A DNA stretch of 38,033 nucleotides from Candidatus Woesearchaeota archaeon (GCA_014729555.1 WJJT01000058.1:1-38033), one strand, 5' to 3'; shown: positions 22,935 to 30,360, numbered from the stretch's first letter. Numbers and translations: made by a program. Notes: a model not told the origin generated them from the sequence alone.

Positions 22935-24398
22935 TCAAAACCTCATTATTTTGATTTGTCTTGTTTTTAGGTTGATTACCGGGACTTTTCCTGGGTCTGC
23001 TATGTGCCCTACTTTATCCTGGAATGCTGTCTGGCCCTGCCAGCAACTTCCGCAGATGATTGACACTCCCCTGTAATTTGAAACTGCGGCCTTGTGCACG
23101 TGTCCTGATATGAAAAAATCTGGCACTGTTTCTATTACCAGCGGGTCTGTTTTCGGGTCTGGTATGTATAGTGTTGTTGAGTGTGACGGCGCCAGGTGCC
23201 TTCTCTGTAGCATGAATTTCATCACAAGGTCCACTCTCTCAGACAGGTGCCTTCCACTTGTCTTTATGGATTCCACAGCCTCTGCGTAATGGTCATAGCT
23301 GTAACCATGATAAATAAGGAAAGTGAATCCTGGAAATTCTGTGGATCTGTGTATGTTTATTAGTGCTGGATTGCAGGTCATTATGACATTTGGCATCTCC
23401 CATAGTTCTTTTGCATAGATTTGGGATAGTGCCGGCTGTGGCTCTGCCATTCTTCCTACGTCGTGGTTTCCAGGGGATATAATTAGCCAGATGTGTTCTG
23501 GTATTTGTTTTATGAGCCTTGTTGCTTCCTGGTATTGCTCGTTTATGTCTGGTATGTTCAGGTGTTCTTCCATCCCTTGGTAGATTCCTATGCCGTCTAC
23601 TATGTCTCCTGGTATGAATATGTATTTTACTTTGCGTGCAACTTCTTTTTGCTCTTCATTGCCTGCCTCGCCTTTTATCCATTTCAAGAACCTTTCAAAT
23701 CTCTCGCGCTCAAACCATATTGAGCCTACATGCAGGTCTGACAGGATCAAAGCATATGCTTCGTCTGGTGCTTTTTTTAGCTCTGTCTGCAGCGGTATGT
23801 CTGGAAAAAGCATGTTGTTTGCAAAGAGTATGTTTTCTCCTGTTGAGCACACTATTCCTATTACTTCATCAAGCACAAGGTCTTTTGCCAGTGTAAACAG
23901 GTCCTGTTTGTTTTTGCTGAAAACTACGTTTATCTGGCCTGTGTTATCCTCAACAGTCACGATTAGATTGTCGTTTCTTGTTATTCTTTTTTCCGTGACC
24001 ATGCCTATCACAGATGCTGTTTCCTTGTCCTGCTTGTTCACTAGCCGTGCTATTGATGTTATGTTCTGCATCTCTGGCCTCTGTACCAGCATTTTTTCAA
24101 GAAGCTTGTATCTTGCGTTAAAGTAATTAACAAAGTCCTGTATTTTTCTTTTGTTGTATTCTGTTTCGTATTCCCATAGCACTTTTACTTTGGATTCAGT
24201 TGTTTTAATTTCTTGTGGTTCTGCTTTCTTGAAATCAAGTATTTGGTGCGGCTCAGGGTTCTGTCCTAGTTTAGAATGTATCTCTTCTACTGTTCCTGGG
24301 TCTTTTAGTTTCTCAAGGAATTCTGTGTTGACTAACACTCCTCTGCCTACTAAGAACCCCACTATTTCTTTCTTTTTTTGTTCTATGCCTGCAGACAT
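22935..24398 (-). CDS. polB: DNA polymerase D small subunit (DP1), proofreading exonuclease
   Basis: Small subunit of PolD with Mre11-like 3'-5' exonuclease activity. An N-terminal helical region precedes an OB fold (about residues 125-200). The calcineurin-type phosphodiesterase domain has every metal-ligand motif: SDLHVGS (220-226), GDIVDG (264-269), GNHD (310-313), YHG (363-365) and SGHVH (431-435). Proofreading is therefore probably intact. Length of 487 is somewhat short for the family because the N-terminal linker is brief. It starts 11 bases after the orc1/cdc6 stop. Confidence 0.97.
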   Translation of the reverse strand: MSAGIEQKKKEIVGFLVGRGVLVNTEFLEKLKDPGTVEEIHSKLGQNPEPHQILDFKKAEPQEIKTTESKVKVLWEYETEYNKRKIQDFVNYFNARYKLLEKMLVQRPEMQNITSIARLVNKQDKETASVIGMVTEKRITRNDNLIVTVEDNTGQINVVFSKNKQDLFTLAKDLVLDEVIGIVCSTGENILFANNMLFPDIPLQTELKKAPDEAYALILSDLHVGSIWFERERFERFLKWIKGEAGNEEQKEVARKVKYIFIPGDIVDGIGIYQGMEEHLNIPDINEQYQEATRLIKQIPEHIWLIISPGNHDVGRMAEPQPALSQIYAKELWEMPNVIMTCNPALINIHRSTEFPGFTFLIYHGYSYDHYAEAVESIKTSGRHLSERVDLVMKFMLQRRHLAPSHSTTLYIPDPKTDPLVIETVPDFFISGHVHKAAVSNYRGVSIICGSCWQGQTAFQDKVGHIADPGKVPVINLKTRQIKIMRF

Positions 24399-24409
24399 TT
24401 TGTAGAACC

Positions 24410-25621
24410 TTATGTAAAGCCGAGTTGTTCTTCAAGTATTTTCTTTATTCTTTGGTGTATTGCTCCTGTTGTTCCTAAAGAAATCTCCCTTGTTCTCCCA
24501 TATCTTCCTTTGGATATTACTTTTGCGTTTATTATTCCAAGCATATCCATCTCAGCCAGTATGTCAGATACCCTTCTTTGTGTGAGCGGTCTTAGGTCTG
24601 TTCTTGTGCACAATTTTTTGTAAAGTTCATATACTTCTCCAGTGAATATTTGGTTTTTTTTGTTTTGTGCTATGTGAAACACAGCATAAAGTGTTGTATG
24701 ATACTGTTTTGGCTGCGATGTGATTATGTCTAGGATTCTGTCTTTCTCTATCTTTTCTTCTGCTTCGTCAAGGTGTTTCAGCTGTATTTTTTCCTCATTC
24801 TGCCTCTCTGCTAACTCTCCTGCAACCCTGAGCAGTTCAAGTGCTCTCCTTGCATCGCCGTGTTCTCTTGCCGCAAATGCTGCGCATTTTTCCATTACTC
24901 CTTGTTCAAGGCTTTCGTCTCTGAATGATTCTTTTGACCGCTGTTTCAGTATTTTCTGGATTTGCAGCGCATTATATGGCGGAAACACCAGCTCTTCTTC
25001 TGATAAAGAGCTTTTTACCCTGGGATCAAGATTGTCTGTGAACATAAGGTCATTTGATATCCCTACAAGGGTTATTTGTGATTTCTGGAGCTCTGCATTT
25101 ATTCTTGTTAAATTGTAAAGAATGTCATTGCCTGCTTTTCCTGTTAACTGGTCTATTTCATCAAGTACGAGCACCACGTTTTTTTGTTCTTTTTCAAGTA
25201 TTCTGTAGAATATATTGTACACTTCGTCTGTTGGCAGGCCTGTTGGTGGTATTGCTGTCCCGAATTCCCTTGCTAATTGTGCTATCAGCCTGTATTCTGT
25301 GTCTGATATTTTTTTAAGCTTGCAGTTTATGTAAATTATTTTCAAAGGCAGTTCTCTTTCTTTTGATATTTTCATTAATTGGCTGGACACGTATTTTGCT
25401 ACAAGTGTTTTTCCTGTTCCTGTCTTGCCGTATATGAATATGTTAGATGGCTTGTCTCCTTTTAGGCAGGGTGCTAGTACATTTGCCAGCTGCTGTATTT
25501 GCTCGTCTCTGTGTAGAATGTGTTCTGGTGTATAATTTGCTTGTAAAGCGTTTTTATTTTTAAATACAGATTTTTTTGTTAAAAATTTCTCAAAATAGTC
25601 AGCCAACCCCTTTTCTTTCAT
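24410..25621 (-). CDS. cdc6: Origin recognition/initiator ATPase Orc1/Cdc6
   Basis: Initiator that binds origin ORB sites and loads MCM. The AAA+ domain has Walker A GKTGTGKT (65-72), Walker B LVLDEID (about 151-157), sensor 1 GISND (187-191), an arginine finger in LDPRVKSS (R201) and sensor 2 HGDARRAL (254-261). The C-terminal winged helix for DNA binding covers about 310-403. Only one orc1 gene is visible in the window. It heads the polB-polC operon and faces away from the AT-rich gap that contains ORB-like sites, the classic arrangement of an archaeal oriC. Confidence 0.97.
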   Translation of the reverse strand: MKEKGLADYFEKFLTKKSVFKNKNALQANYTPEHILHRDEQIQQLANVLAPCLKGDKPSNIFIYGKTGTGKTLVAKYVSSQLMKISKERELPLKIIYINCKLKKISDTEYRLIAQLAREFGTAIPPTGLPTDEVYNIFYRILEKEQKNVVLVLDEIDQLTGKAGNDILYNLTRINAELQKSQITLVGISNDLMFTDNLDPRVKSSLSEEELVFPPYNALQIQKILKQRSKESFRDESLEQGVMEKCAAFAAREHGDARRALELLRVAGELAERQNEEKIQLKHLDEAEEKIEKDRILDIITSQPKQYHTTLYAVFHIAQNKKNQIFTGEVYELYKKLCTRTDLRPLTQRRVSDILAEMDMLGIINAKVISKGRYGRTREISLGTTGAIHQRIKKILEEQLGFT

Positions 25622-25627
25622 GATTTG

Positions 25628-25646
25628 TTCCAGACGAAAAGGGGGT
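25628..25646 (+). promoter_or_regulatory. ORB-like site 1, overlapping the orc1 promoter
   Basis: TTCCA, three bases, GAAA, A, then GGGGGT: the ORB pattern with the inner spacer two bases short. It begins seven bases upstream of the orc1 ATG and ends inside the orc1 TATA region. Initiator bound here would sit on the transcription start. Confidence 0.4.
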
Positions 25647-25660
25647 ATTTATATTTTGTG
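25641..25660 (-). promoter_or_regulatory. TATA box of the orc1-polB-polC operon
   Basis: On the minus strand the sequence AAAATATAAATAC is centred about 31 bases upstream of the orc1 ATG at 25621. A start near 25626 would make a leaderless mRNA. The box lies between ORB-like sites 1 and 2. Confidence 0.55.
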
Positions 25661-25671
25661 ATTTTACCACC

Positions 25672-25692
25672 ACCCCTTTATTTCATATGGAA
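25672..25692 (-). promoter_or_regulatory. ORB-like site 2
   Basis: Read on the minus strand: TTCCA, three bases, GAAA, TAAA, GGGGT, exactly the spacing of the site upstream of tbp (12368-12388). It borders the left side of the AT-rich tract. Confidence 0.6.
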
Positions 25693-25774
25693 ACAGCTTT
25701 ATTTAAACTTAAGGTTTTTTTGTTTTTATTATATTTATTAATTTATTAAATTTTTATATAAAAAATAATTATTA

Positions 25775-25838
25775 AATACTTTATATGTAATATATTATTT
25801 TTTCATAATACTTTATATGTAATATATCAATTTTTCAT
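25775..25838. repeat. Two tandem 32-bp AT-rich repeats
   Basis: Copies at 25775-25806 and 25807-25838 begin AATACTTTATATGTAATATA and end in TTTTTCAT; they differ at two of 32 positions. They are in the middle of the putative unwinding element. Only two copies and no spacers, so not a CRISPR array. Confidence 0.85.
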
Positions 25839-25874
25839 AATTGGTTATCGTAGCAAGCAAGATATATTTTTAAA

Positions 25875-25896
25875 ATATGTGTTATATAATACATAT
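25875..25896. repeat. 22-bp near-perfect palindrome in the AT-rich tract
   Basis: The arms ATATGT and ACATAT flank a central TTATATAA, with a single mismatched pair. It could form a cruciform or bind a dimeric protein; it also resembles back-to-back TATA elements. Confidence 0.6.
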
Positions 25897-25951
25897 TATA
25901 TAAAACAACATAATAAACAAATACGCCAGATATCACACATCAAATAGTGTA

Positions 25952-25972
25952 TTCCATAAGAAATCAAGGTCT
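25952..25972 (+). promoter_or_regulatory. ORB-like site 3
   Basis: TTCCA, TAA, GAAA, TCAA, then GGTCT: correct spacing but with the G-run broken (GGTCT instead of GGGGT). Orientation is opposite to site 2, so the two flank the AT-rich tract as an inverted pair. Its right end overlaps a 13-bp inverted repeat (AGGTCT, C, AGACCT at 25967-25979). Confidence 0.4.
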
Positions 25973-26023
25973 CAGACCTATCACAAAAATGTTGCTACTT
26001 TTGAATAACAAATAATAGAAAAC

Positions 26024-26088
26024 TTTATAAATCAGCTGTATTTAAGGGTGAATAAAGAGTATAACAAAGCGTTTAATAGGAGGGGTTA
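26024..26088 (+). promoter_or_regulatory. Promoter and Shine-Dalgarno of the TrmB-family gene
   Basis: CTTTATAAATC (26024-26034) predicts a start near 26053, giving a leader of about 39 bases. AGGAGGGG (26078-26085) precedes the ATG at 26092 by about six bases. This is one of the strongest ribosome-binding sites outside the ribosomal operon. Confidence 0.65.
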
Positions 26089-26091
26089 TCA

Positions 26092-26883
26092 ATGATTGTA
26101 CAAGCAGATTTTTTAAATCGACTTAAAGATTTTGGTTTAAACAGTTACGAAGCAAAGCTTTGGACTGCCTTATTGTCTAGGGGTGTTGCGACTGCTGGTG
26201 AATTGTCTGATATTGCTAATGTTCCGCGGTCCAGGAGTTATGATGTTCTGGAGAGTTTGGAGAAGAAGGGTTTTGTTGTCATGAAGCTTGGAAAGCCTAT
26301 TAAGTATATTGCTGTTCCTCCTTCAGAAGTTATAGAAAGGGTTAAAAAATCAATTCTTGATGATGCTGAAAAACAGTCCAAGATTTTAGAGGATCTTGGG
26401 AATTCAGAGGTTTTAGATGAGCTTACTGACCTGCACAAAAAAGGCATTAATCATGTTGATCCAGCTGATTTGACCGGTGCTGTTAAAGGAAGCACAAATC
26501 TTTATTCACATCTTGGTTCTGCTGTTAAAAATGCAGAGAAATCTGTTTTAATACTGACTACAGGGGCTGGCTTAGCAAGGAAAAGCATTCTTCTTAAGAA
26601 CGCCCTTAACAAGGCAAAAGCAAAAGGAGTTAAGATAAGGATTGCAGCGCCTATCACAAAAAACAACAAGTCTGCGCAAAAGGCGCTTTCTGCTTGTGGG
26701 CAGGTCAAGAAAGTTGATTCAGTCAAGGCCAGATTCTGTGTTATTGACGGCAGGTCTGTTGTCCTTATGGCAATGGATGACAGCAAGACTCACAAGAACT
26801 ATGATTTTGGGGTCTGGGTGAATACAGAGTTCTTTGCAAAAGCTTTTGAGAATATTTTTAATATGCTCTGGGGCAGGAAATAG
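26092..26883 (+). CDS. TrmB-family transcriptional regulator
   Basis: Sugar-responsive-type archaeal regulator. The N-terminal winged helix (about residues 8-75: LNSYEAKLWTALLSRGVATAGELSDIANVPRSRSYDVLESLEKKGFV) is the TrmB DNA-binding domain. A helical segment follows (about 78-115), then a C-terminal PLD-like effector domain (about 135-263; AEKSVLILTTGAGL, KGVKIRIAAPITK, RFCVIDGRSVVLMAMDD). The long sugar-binding extension of TrmB itself is missing, so the ligand is unknown. It is the first plus-strand gene right of the candidate origin. Its promoter overlaps possible operator repeats. Confidence 0.88.
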   Translation: MIVQADFLNRLKDFGLNSYEAKLWTALLSRGVATAGELSDIANVPRSRSYDVLESLEKKGFVVMKLGKPIKYIAVPPSEVIERVKKSILDDAEKQSKILEDLGNSEVLDELTDLHKKGINHVDPADLTGAVKGSTNLYSHLGSAVKNAEKSVLILTTGAGLARKSILLKNALNKAKAKGVKIRIAAPITKNNKSAQKALSACGQVKKVDSVKARFCVIDGRSVVLMAMDDSKTHKNYDFGVWVNTEFFAKAFENIFNMLWGRK

Positions 26884-26943
26884 GCAAAGGTTTTTATACT
26901 ATTTCTCTTTTTAAATGGAATATCATTTAAAGAGGTGTTTTGT

Positions 26944-27156
26944 ATGGTTGATGCTGTTTTAAGAATTACACTTGCGGTTGTTATAGGCACTCTTGCTGCT
27001 ATTGTTTATAGCCTGCGGGTTCTTGTTTTAATGGAGAGAAGAATAGCGCGTATAGAGCTGCATATAGAAAAGGTTGCTCAGAAAATTCTCAAGGAAGAGC
27101 TTAAGATTGAGAAGATGCTTAGCAAGCGTAATAAGAGCAAAAAGAAGAAAAAATGA
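26944..27156 (+). CDS. Small membrane-anchored coiled-coil protein, unknown function
   Basis: A 70-residue protein: one N-terminal membrane helix (about 4-28, AVLRITLAVVIGTLAAIVYSLRVLV), then a charged helix likely to coil (about 30-58) and a run of Lys at the end. The ATG at 26944 is favoured by AGAGGTG about seven bases upstream; a GTG at 26935 lies within that site. A TATA-like TTTTTATACTATTT is at 26891-26904. The stop directly abuts the stop of the convergent TFE gene. Not recognised as any known family. Confidence 0.6.
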   Translation: MVDAVLRITLAVVIGTLAAIVYSLRVLVLMERRIARIELHIEKVAQKILKEELKIEKMLSKRNKSKKKKK

Positions 27157-27834
27157 TTACTTTCTCTTTTTCTTGGATTTCTTTTTTATTGTCTTTTTCC
27201 TGATCTTTTTTTGTGTTTTCTTGGCTGGTTTTTTTCTTGTTTTTTTTACTGATTTATTTTTTTTATTGATGCTCTTTTTTGCTTTTTTCTTCGATGTTTT
27301 TTCTTTTTTGGATTTTGGCTCTTTTATTGCAGGAAGCTTGCGTTTCAGCTCTTTTTTTAGTGTTTTGATTTCTTTTTCTATTTCTTTTATTTTTTGGGCA
27401 TTGTCATCTTGGTGCAGCAGCTCTCCACATTCAGGGCATTTGAATTCAAAGTCAGTTGCCTGCTCAAAATTGAGTCGTATGCAGTTGTTGCTGCAGATAA
27501 AGAAGTTAGAGCTTTTTTCTCTTTCAAGCCTTTCTTTTAGCTTGGTTATTCTTTGTTTTATAAGGTCTTTTGCAAGATACTGGAATCTTGGGATGTTTAG
27601 TGTCCAGTAATAGATATACCACCCTTTTTTTTTGTCTTTTTTCTTTATGGATGTTACCAGGTTTGCGTTGTACAGCCTGTAAAGCCTGTTTCTTACCAGG
27701 TTTATCTCTGTTTTTGTTTCTGTTGCCAGTGTGAATTCAGAGACATCTCTCCTGTTTTTCAGGGTTTTCACTAAAGGCACAACATCTTCGCCTGCAACTC
27801 TGCTGGCTACCTCTTCTATGAGTTTGCTTGACAT
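27157..27834 (-). CDS. tfe: Transcription initiation factor TFE alpha (TFIIE-alpha homologue)
   Basis: Basal factor that stabilises the open complex. The extended winged helix (about residues 5-90, KTLKNRRDVSEFTLATETKTEINLVRNRLYRLYNANLV, WYIYYWTLN) is followed by a coiled linker and the zinc ribbon with Cys114, Cys118, Cys133 and Cys136. After about residue 160 there is a tail of roughly 60 residues that is nearly all Lys, with some Ser/Thr, which archaeal TFE normally lacks. Start chosen as the first ATG; a TATA-like box near 27895 implies a leader of about 35 bases. Confidence 0.92.
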   Translation of the reverse strand: MSSKLIEEVASRVAGEDVVPLVKTLKNRRDVSEFTLATETKTEINLVRNRLYRLYNANLVTSIKKKDKKKGWYIYYWTLNIPRFQYLAKDLIKQRITKLKERLEREKSSNFFICSNNCIRLNFEQATDFEFKCPECGELLHQDDNAQKIKEIEKEIKTLKKELKRKLPAIKEPKSKKEKTSKKKAKKSINKKNKSVKKTRKKPAKKTQKKIRKKTIKKKSKKKRK

Positions 27835-27944
27835 CTTCAGCTCACGAACTCCAAAAATTGAAGAACAACAATATTTAGGGGTTTTTCTGTATTTAAAGTT
27901 TTCTGATAAATAATTTAGCTTTAAACTGTTAAGAATCTTTAATA

Positions 27945-28331
27945 TTACGTTATATGCTCAAATAGATATCCTTTATCTTTTCCCAAACTTAAATCTGCAG
28001 TATATCTTTTCTCTGTCTTTTTTAGGTCTTTTGGTTTTAAAAAATAAATTTTATCCCTGTTGAATCGTATCGCTATCCATGGCTCTGCCCCAAACATCTC
28101 AGCATAATCTAAAAGCTGTTTTATTTCCTCTTTTTCAAAATACTGGTACTTGCTTTTTGTGCTTTTGCACTCTATCGCCAGCTTTCTTGTTGCATTTCCA
28201 GCTATGACATCTGGTGCAGGATACTTCATTGATCCACTGCCGGCAACTCTGCACGCAGTCCACCCGGGCATTTTCCAGAACGCATGTATTATTTCCCTTT
28301 CTGCGTTGATTCCCTTGCTTTTTCTGCTCAT
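27945..28331 (-). CDS. hjc: Holliday junction resolvase Hjc
   Basis: Archaeal structure-specific endonuclease that cleaves four-way junctions. The 128-residue protein has the full PD-(D/E)XK set: Glu11 in the N-terminal helix (NAEREI), Asp41 (APDVIAG), and Glu54-Cys-Lys56 (AIECKSTK). The serine-containing SGSM loop near residue 34 corresponds to the usual AGSK/AGS loop. The start MSRKSKGINAERE is preferred over a longer in-frame start at 28379, whose extra 16 residues do not fit the family. It follows a small membrane protein gene by 38 bases. Confidence 0.93.
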   Translation of the reverse strand: MSRKSKGINAEREIIHAFWKMPGWTACRVAGSGSMKYPAPDVIAGNATRKLAIECKSTKSKYQYFEKEEIKQLLDYAEMFGAEPWIAIRFNRDKIYFLKPKDLKKTEKRYTADLSLGKDKGYLFEHIT

Positions 28332-28369
28332 TACTCTTTGTTTTATTATGGGTTTTATATTTCTTTTGC

Positions 28370-28564
28370 CTATGCACACTTCTTTCTGTGTGTCTCAATA
28401 TTCAATGTTCTTGAGTAAAACCACAGGCTTACTATTAATATTACTGGCAATATTCCCCAGAACAAGAATGCTGTGCTCATTGTTTTTGTTTTTATAACAT
28501 ATCCTAGCAAAGGGAAGAACAGGAATATTGCCAGGTTGTCAAAAAAATTCTTGATTGAGAGCAT
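28370..28564 (-). CDS. Small two-helix membrane protein upstream of hjc
   Basis: A 64-residue protein with two hydrophobic helices (about 7-27 and 32-53) and a basic C-terminus. The ATG at 28564 is chosen because a minus-strand TATA-like element (plus-strand 28581-28590) is centred about 22 bases upstream; the in-frame GTG at 28579 would be too close to it. It probably shares a transcript with hjc. No family recognised. Confidence 0.55.
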   Translation of the reverse strand: MLSIKNFFDNLAIFLFFPLLGYVIKTKTMSTAFLFWGILPVILIVSLWFYSRTLNIETHRKKCA

Positions 28565-28606
28565 TGTTGCCCTGGTCACTTTTATAATTTTATCTCAAAT
28601 TCGAAA

Positions 28607-28616
28607 CATTTAAAAG
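28607..28616 (+). promoter_or_regulatory. TATA box of the histone gene
   Basis: CATTTAAAAG is centred about 29 bases before the histone ATG at 28640, consistent with a leaderless, probably strong promoter. Confidence 0.6.
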
Positions 28617-28639
28617 ACCTTCTTTGTTCTCTTTGTTTT

Positions 28640-28849
28640 ATGGCAAAGCGTTCAATTCCATTGGCTGCTATGGAGAAGATTCTAAAGCAGGCAGGAGCTC
28701 CTCGTGTGAGTGATAAGGCAAAGGCTGCTTTAAGAGATGTTCTTGAGGAGCATGTTGAGAGGATTGCTCATGATGCTATTCGTTTTGCAAATCACGCAGG
28801 TAGAAAAACAATTAAGGCAGGAGATATTAAGCTGGCTCTTAAAAAGTAA
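28640..28849 (+). CDS. Archaeal histone
   Basis: HMf-type chromatin protein of 69 residues, a single histone fold: helix 1 (PLAAMEKILKQAGA), the DNA-contact loop RVSDKAKAAL, the long helix 2 (LEEHVERIAHDAIRFANHAG) and the loop/helix RKTIKAGDIKLALKK. It has no extra N- or C-terminal tail. The last 11 bases overlap the 3' end of the convergent RNase Z gene. Confidence 0.96.
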   Translation: MAKRSIPLAAMEKILKQAGAPRVSDKAKAALRDVLEEHVERIAHDAIRFANHAGRKTIKAGDIKLALKK

Positions 28850-29729
28850 TTTTCATGAAGTCTCTTGCAGCTAATGTGTTGTCAAATACTGTTCTTGCGT
28901 CTTTTTCTAGCGCTCCTTCGTCTTTGTATCGTGCACTGAAGTGTGTTAGTATTAGTTTCTTTACATTGCTTTGTGATGCTGTTTGTGCTGCTTCAACTGC
29001 TGTCATGTGGTGATGTTCTTCTGCCTTGTTGCTGTGTTCAGAGCTGTATGTTGATTCGCATAGCAATACATCCGCATCTTTTGCTATTTTTTTGCAGTTC
29101 TTGTTCGGTCTTGTGTCAGATATGAATGAAAATATTCTTCCTTTGACTATTGTTGATACTTGTTCTGGTTTTATTTTTTTCCCTTTGTGTGTTATTGTTT
29201 TTCCTTCTTGTAATTTGCCAACTAAAGGCCCTTCTGGTATTCCAAACTTTTTAAGCGCGCTTTTCTTGATTTTTCTCTTGTCTTTCTCTACAAACCTGTA
29301 GCCATAGCATTTTGTCCTGTGTGACAGCGGGTATGCTTCCATGTAAAAGTCTTTTGTGTCCAGGAATTTTCCTTCTTTTACTTCGTGTATTGTTGCTTCT
29401 ATTGGGTATGAGCTTTCAAATGCTTCTAGTAATTTCTTGAATTTTTGTTTTGATCCTGGTGGCCCGTATATTTTGAGTTGTTTTGTGTATTGGTGCATTG
29501 CCATGCTCTGCAATAGTCCTGGCAGCCCGAGCATGTGGTCTCCGTGCCAGTGTGTTAAGAATATTCTTGTTATTTTTGAAAAGCTTATCCCTGCTTGCTT
29601 CATCTGCCTTTGTATTCCTTCACCACAGTCAAATAACAGGCCTTCAGACTTGTAAGTAAGCAGGTATCCTGGATGGTTTCTGTTTTTTGTTGGGACTGTT
29701 GCGCTCGTCCCCAGTATTGTTAATTGCAT
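28839..29729 (-). CDS. rnz: Ribonuclease Z (tRNA 3' endonuclease)
   Basis: Metallo-beta-lactamase enzyme that trims tRNA 3' trailers. The 296-residue length is that of the short form RNase Z-S. The zinc motif THWHGDH is at residues 59-65. Further ligands are likely in the LSHRTKCYGYRF region, SDTRPN (about 209-214) and THFSARY (about 262-268). The flexible-arm region that clamps tRNA lies at about residues 150-200. A minus-strand TATA element near 29756 sits about 27 bases from the ATG, so the mRNA is probably leaderless. Confidence 0.94.
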   Translation of the reverse strand: MQLTILGTSATVPTKNRNHPGYLLTYKSEGLLFDCGEGIQRQMKQAGISFSKITRIFLTHWHGDHMLGLPGLLQSMAMHQYTKQLKIYGPPGSKQKFKKLLEAFESSYPIEATIHEVKEGKFLDTKDFYMEAYPLSHRTKCYGYRFVEKDKRKIKKSALKKFGIPEGPLVGKLQEGKTITHKGKKIKPEQVSTIVKGRIFSFISDTRPNKNCKKIAKDADVLLCESTYSSEHSNKAEEHHHMTAVEAAQTASQSNVKKLILTHFSARYKDEGALEKDARTVFDNTLAARDFMKITF

Positions 29730-29749
29730 TTTTTTATCACTTGTATCAA

Positions 29750-29773
29750 ATAAATATAAAAACCTTTTTAAAC
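29750..29773. promoter_or_regulatory. Divergent TATA boxes of rnz (minus) and endA (plus)
   Basis: ATAAATATAA around 29750-29760 serves the minus-strand rnz start at 29729. TTTTTAAAC at 29765-29773 is centred about 28 bases before the plus-strand endA ATG at 29797. The 67-bp gap thus holds two closely packed core promoters for two tRNA-processing genes. Confidence 0.55.
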
Positions 29774-29796
29774 CTGTTCTTTTTAAGTGTTTTTTT

Positions 29797-30330
29797 ATGG
29801 CAAAGCAGGTTATTCAGGCAGAGTTTGCAAAGGAGAGGATATTGACTGAGAATTCTGATCAGGCTAGAGACCTCTATAATACCAGCAGGTTTGGCAAACT
29901 GCTTGATAATGGCAGGGTTCAGCTTTCTTTGCTTGAGGCACTTTATTTGCTTGAGAAAAAGCGTTTAGAGGTTTTAGATGGCAGGAACAAGCCTATTCCT
30001 TTTGAGAAGTTTCTCAAGAAAGCAGAAAAAATTGAGCCTAATTTCTGGGTCAGGTATGTTGTTTTCAAGGATTTGAGGAACAGGGGTTATATTGTCAAGA
30101 CTGCTCTTAAGTTTGGTGCTGATTTCAGGGTTTATGAGCGTGGTGTCAAGCCTGGGGAGGATCATGCAAAGTGGGTTGTTTTTCCTGTTCATGAGATTAA
30201 TTCCTTGACCTGGCATGAGTTTGCTGCTAAGAACCGGGTTGCTCACAGCACTAAGAAGCGTTTGATGATTGGTGTTGTTGATGATGAAGGTGATGTTTCC
30301 TATTGGGAGGTCCGCTGGATTAGACCATAA
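29797..30330 (+). CDS. endA: tRNA-splicing endonuclease (EndA, homotetrameric type)
   Basis: Cuts introns at bulge-helix-bulge motifs in pre-tRNA. The 177-residue length fits the alpha4 class. The catalytic triad is visible in the C-terminal domain: Tyr113 (DFRVYERG), His123 (GEDHAKWVV) and Lys153 or Lys154 (STKKRLMIGVV). The N-terminal domain includes LSLLEALYLLEKKRLEV. It is divergent from rnz, so both tRNA end/intron processing enzymes are regulated from one intergenic region. Confidence 0.95.
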   Translation: MAKQVIQAEFAKERILTENSDQARDLYNTSRFGKLLDNGRVQLSLLEALYLLEKKRLEVLDGRNKPIPFEKFLKKAEKIEPNFWVRYVVFKDLRNRGYIVKTALKFGADFRVYERGVKPGEDHAKWVVFPVHEINSLTWHEFAAKNRVAHSTKKRLMIGVVDDEGDVSYWEVRWIRP

Positions 30331-30347
30331 TTCTGTATCACAATAAT

Positions 30348-30360
30348 CTATTTATACAAA
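30348..30360 (+). promoter_or_regulatory. TATA box of the HTH/nuclease-like-FEN1 operon
   Basis: CTATTTATACAAA is centred about 26 bases before the ATG at 30380. This favours that start over an in-frame ATG at 30362, which would fall right next to the box, upstream of the predicted transcript start. Confidence 0.6.

Larger units (their letters stand above)
25622..26091. other. Candidate replication origin (oriC)
   Basis: This 470-bp gap is the longest non-coding stretch in the window and holds no plausible gene. It lies between divergent orc1/cdc6 and a TrmB-family gene. From left to right: a degenerate ORB-like site (25628-25646), a full-spacing inverted ORB-like site (25672-25692) and a very AT-rich tract of about 260 bp. 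That tract contains a 32-bp tandem duplication and a 22-bp palindrome, and is probably the unwinding element. A third, plus-strand ORB-like site follows (25952-25972), then the TrmB promoter. Inverted ORBs flanking an AT-rich tract beside orc1 are the hallmark of archaeal origins. Assignment is by structure only. Confidence 0.7.

Noticed and set aside
25775-25838. Tandem repeats as a CRISPR array
   Set aside because: Two copies only, head to tail without spacers, extremely AT-rich, and no cas gene nearby.
26078-26090. AGGAGGGGTTATC as another ORB element
   Set aside because: It has the G-run but no TTCCA or GAAAC upstream at the right spacing. It is better explained as the Shine-Dalgarno of the TrmB-family gene.
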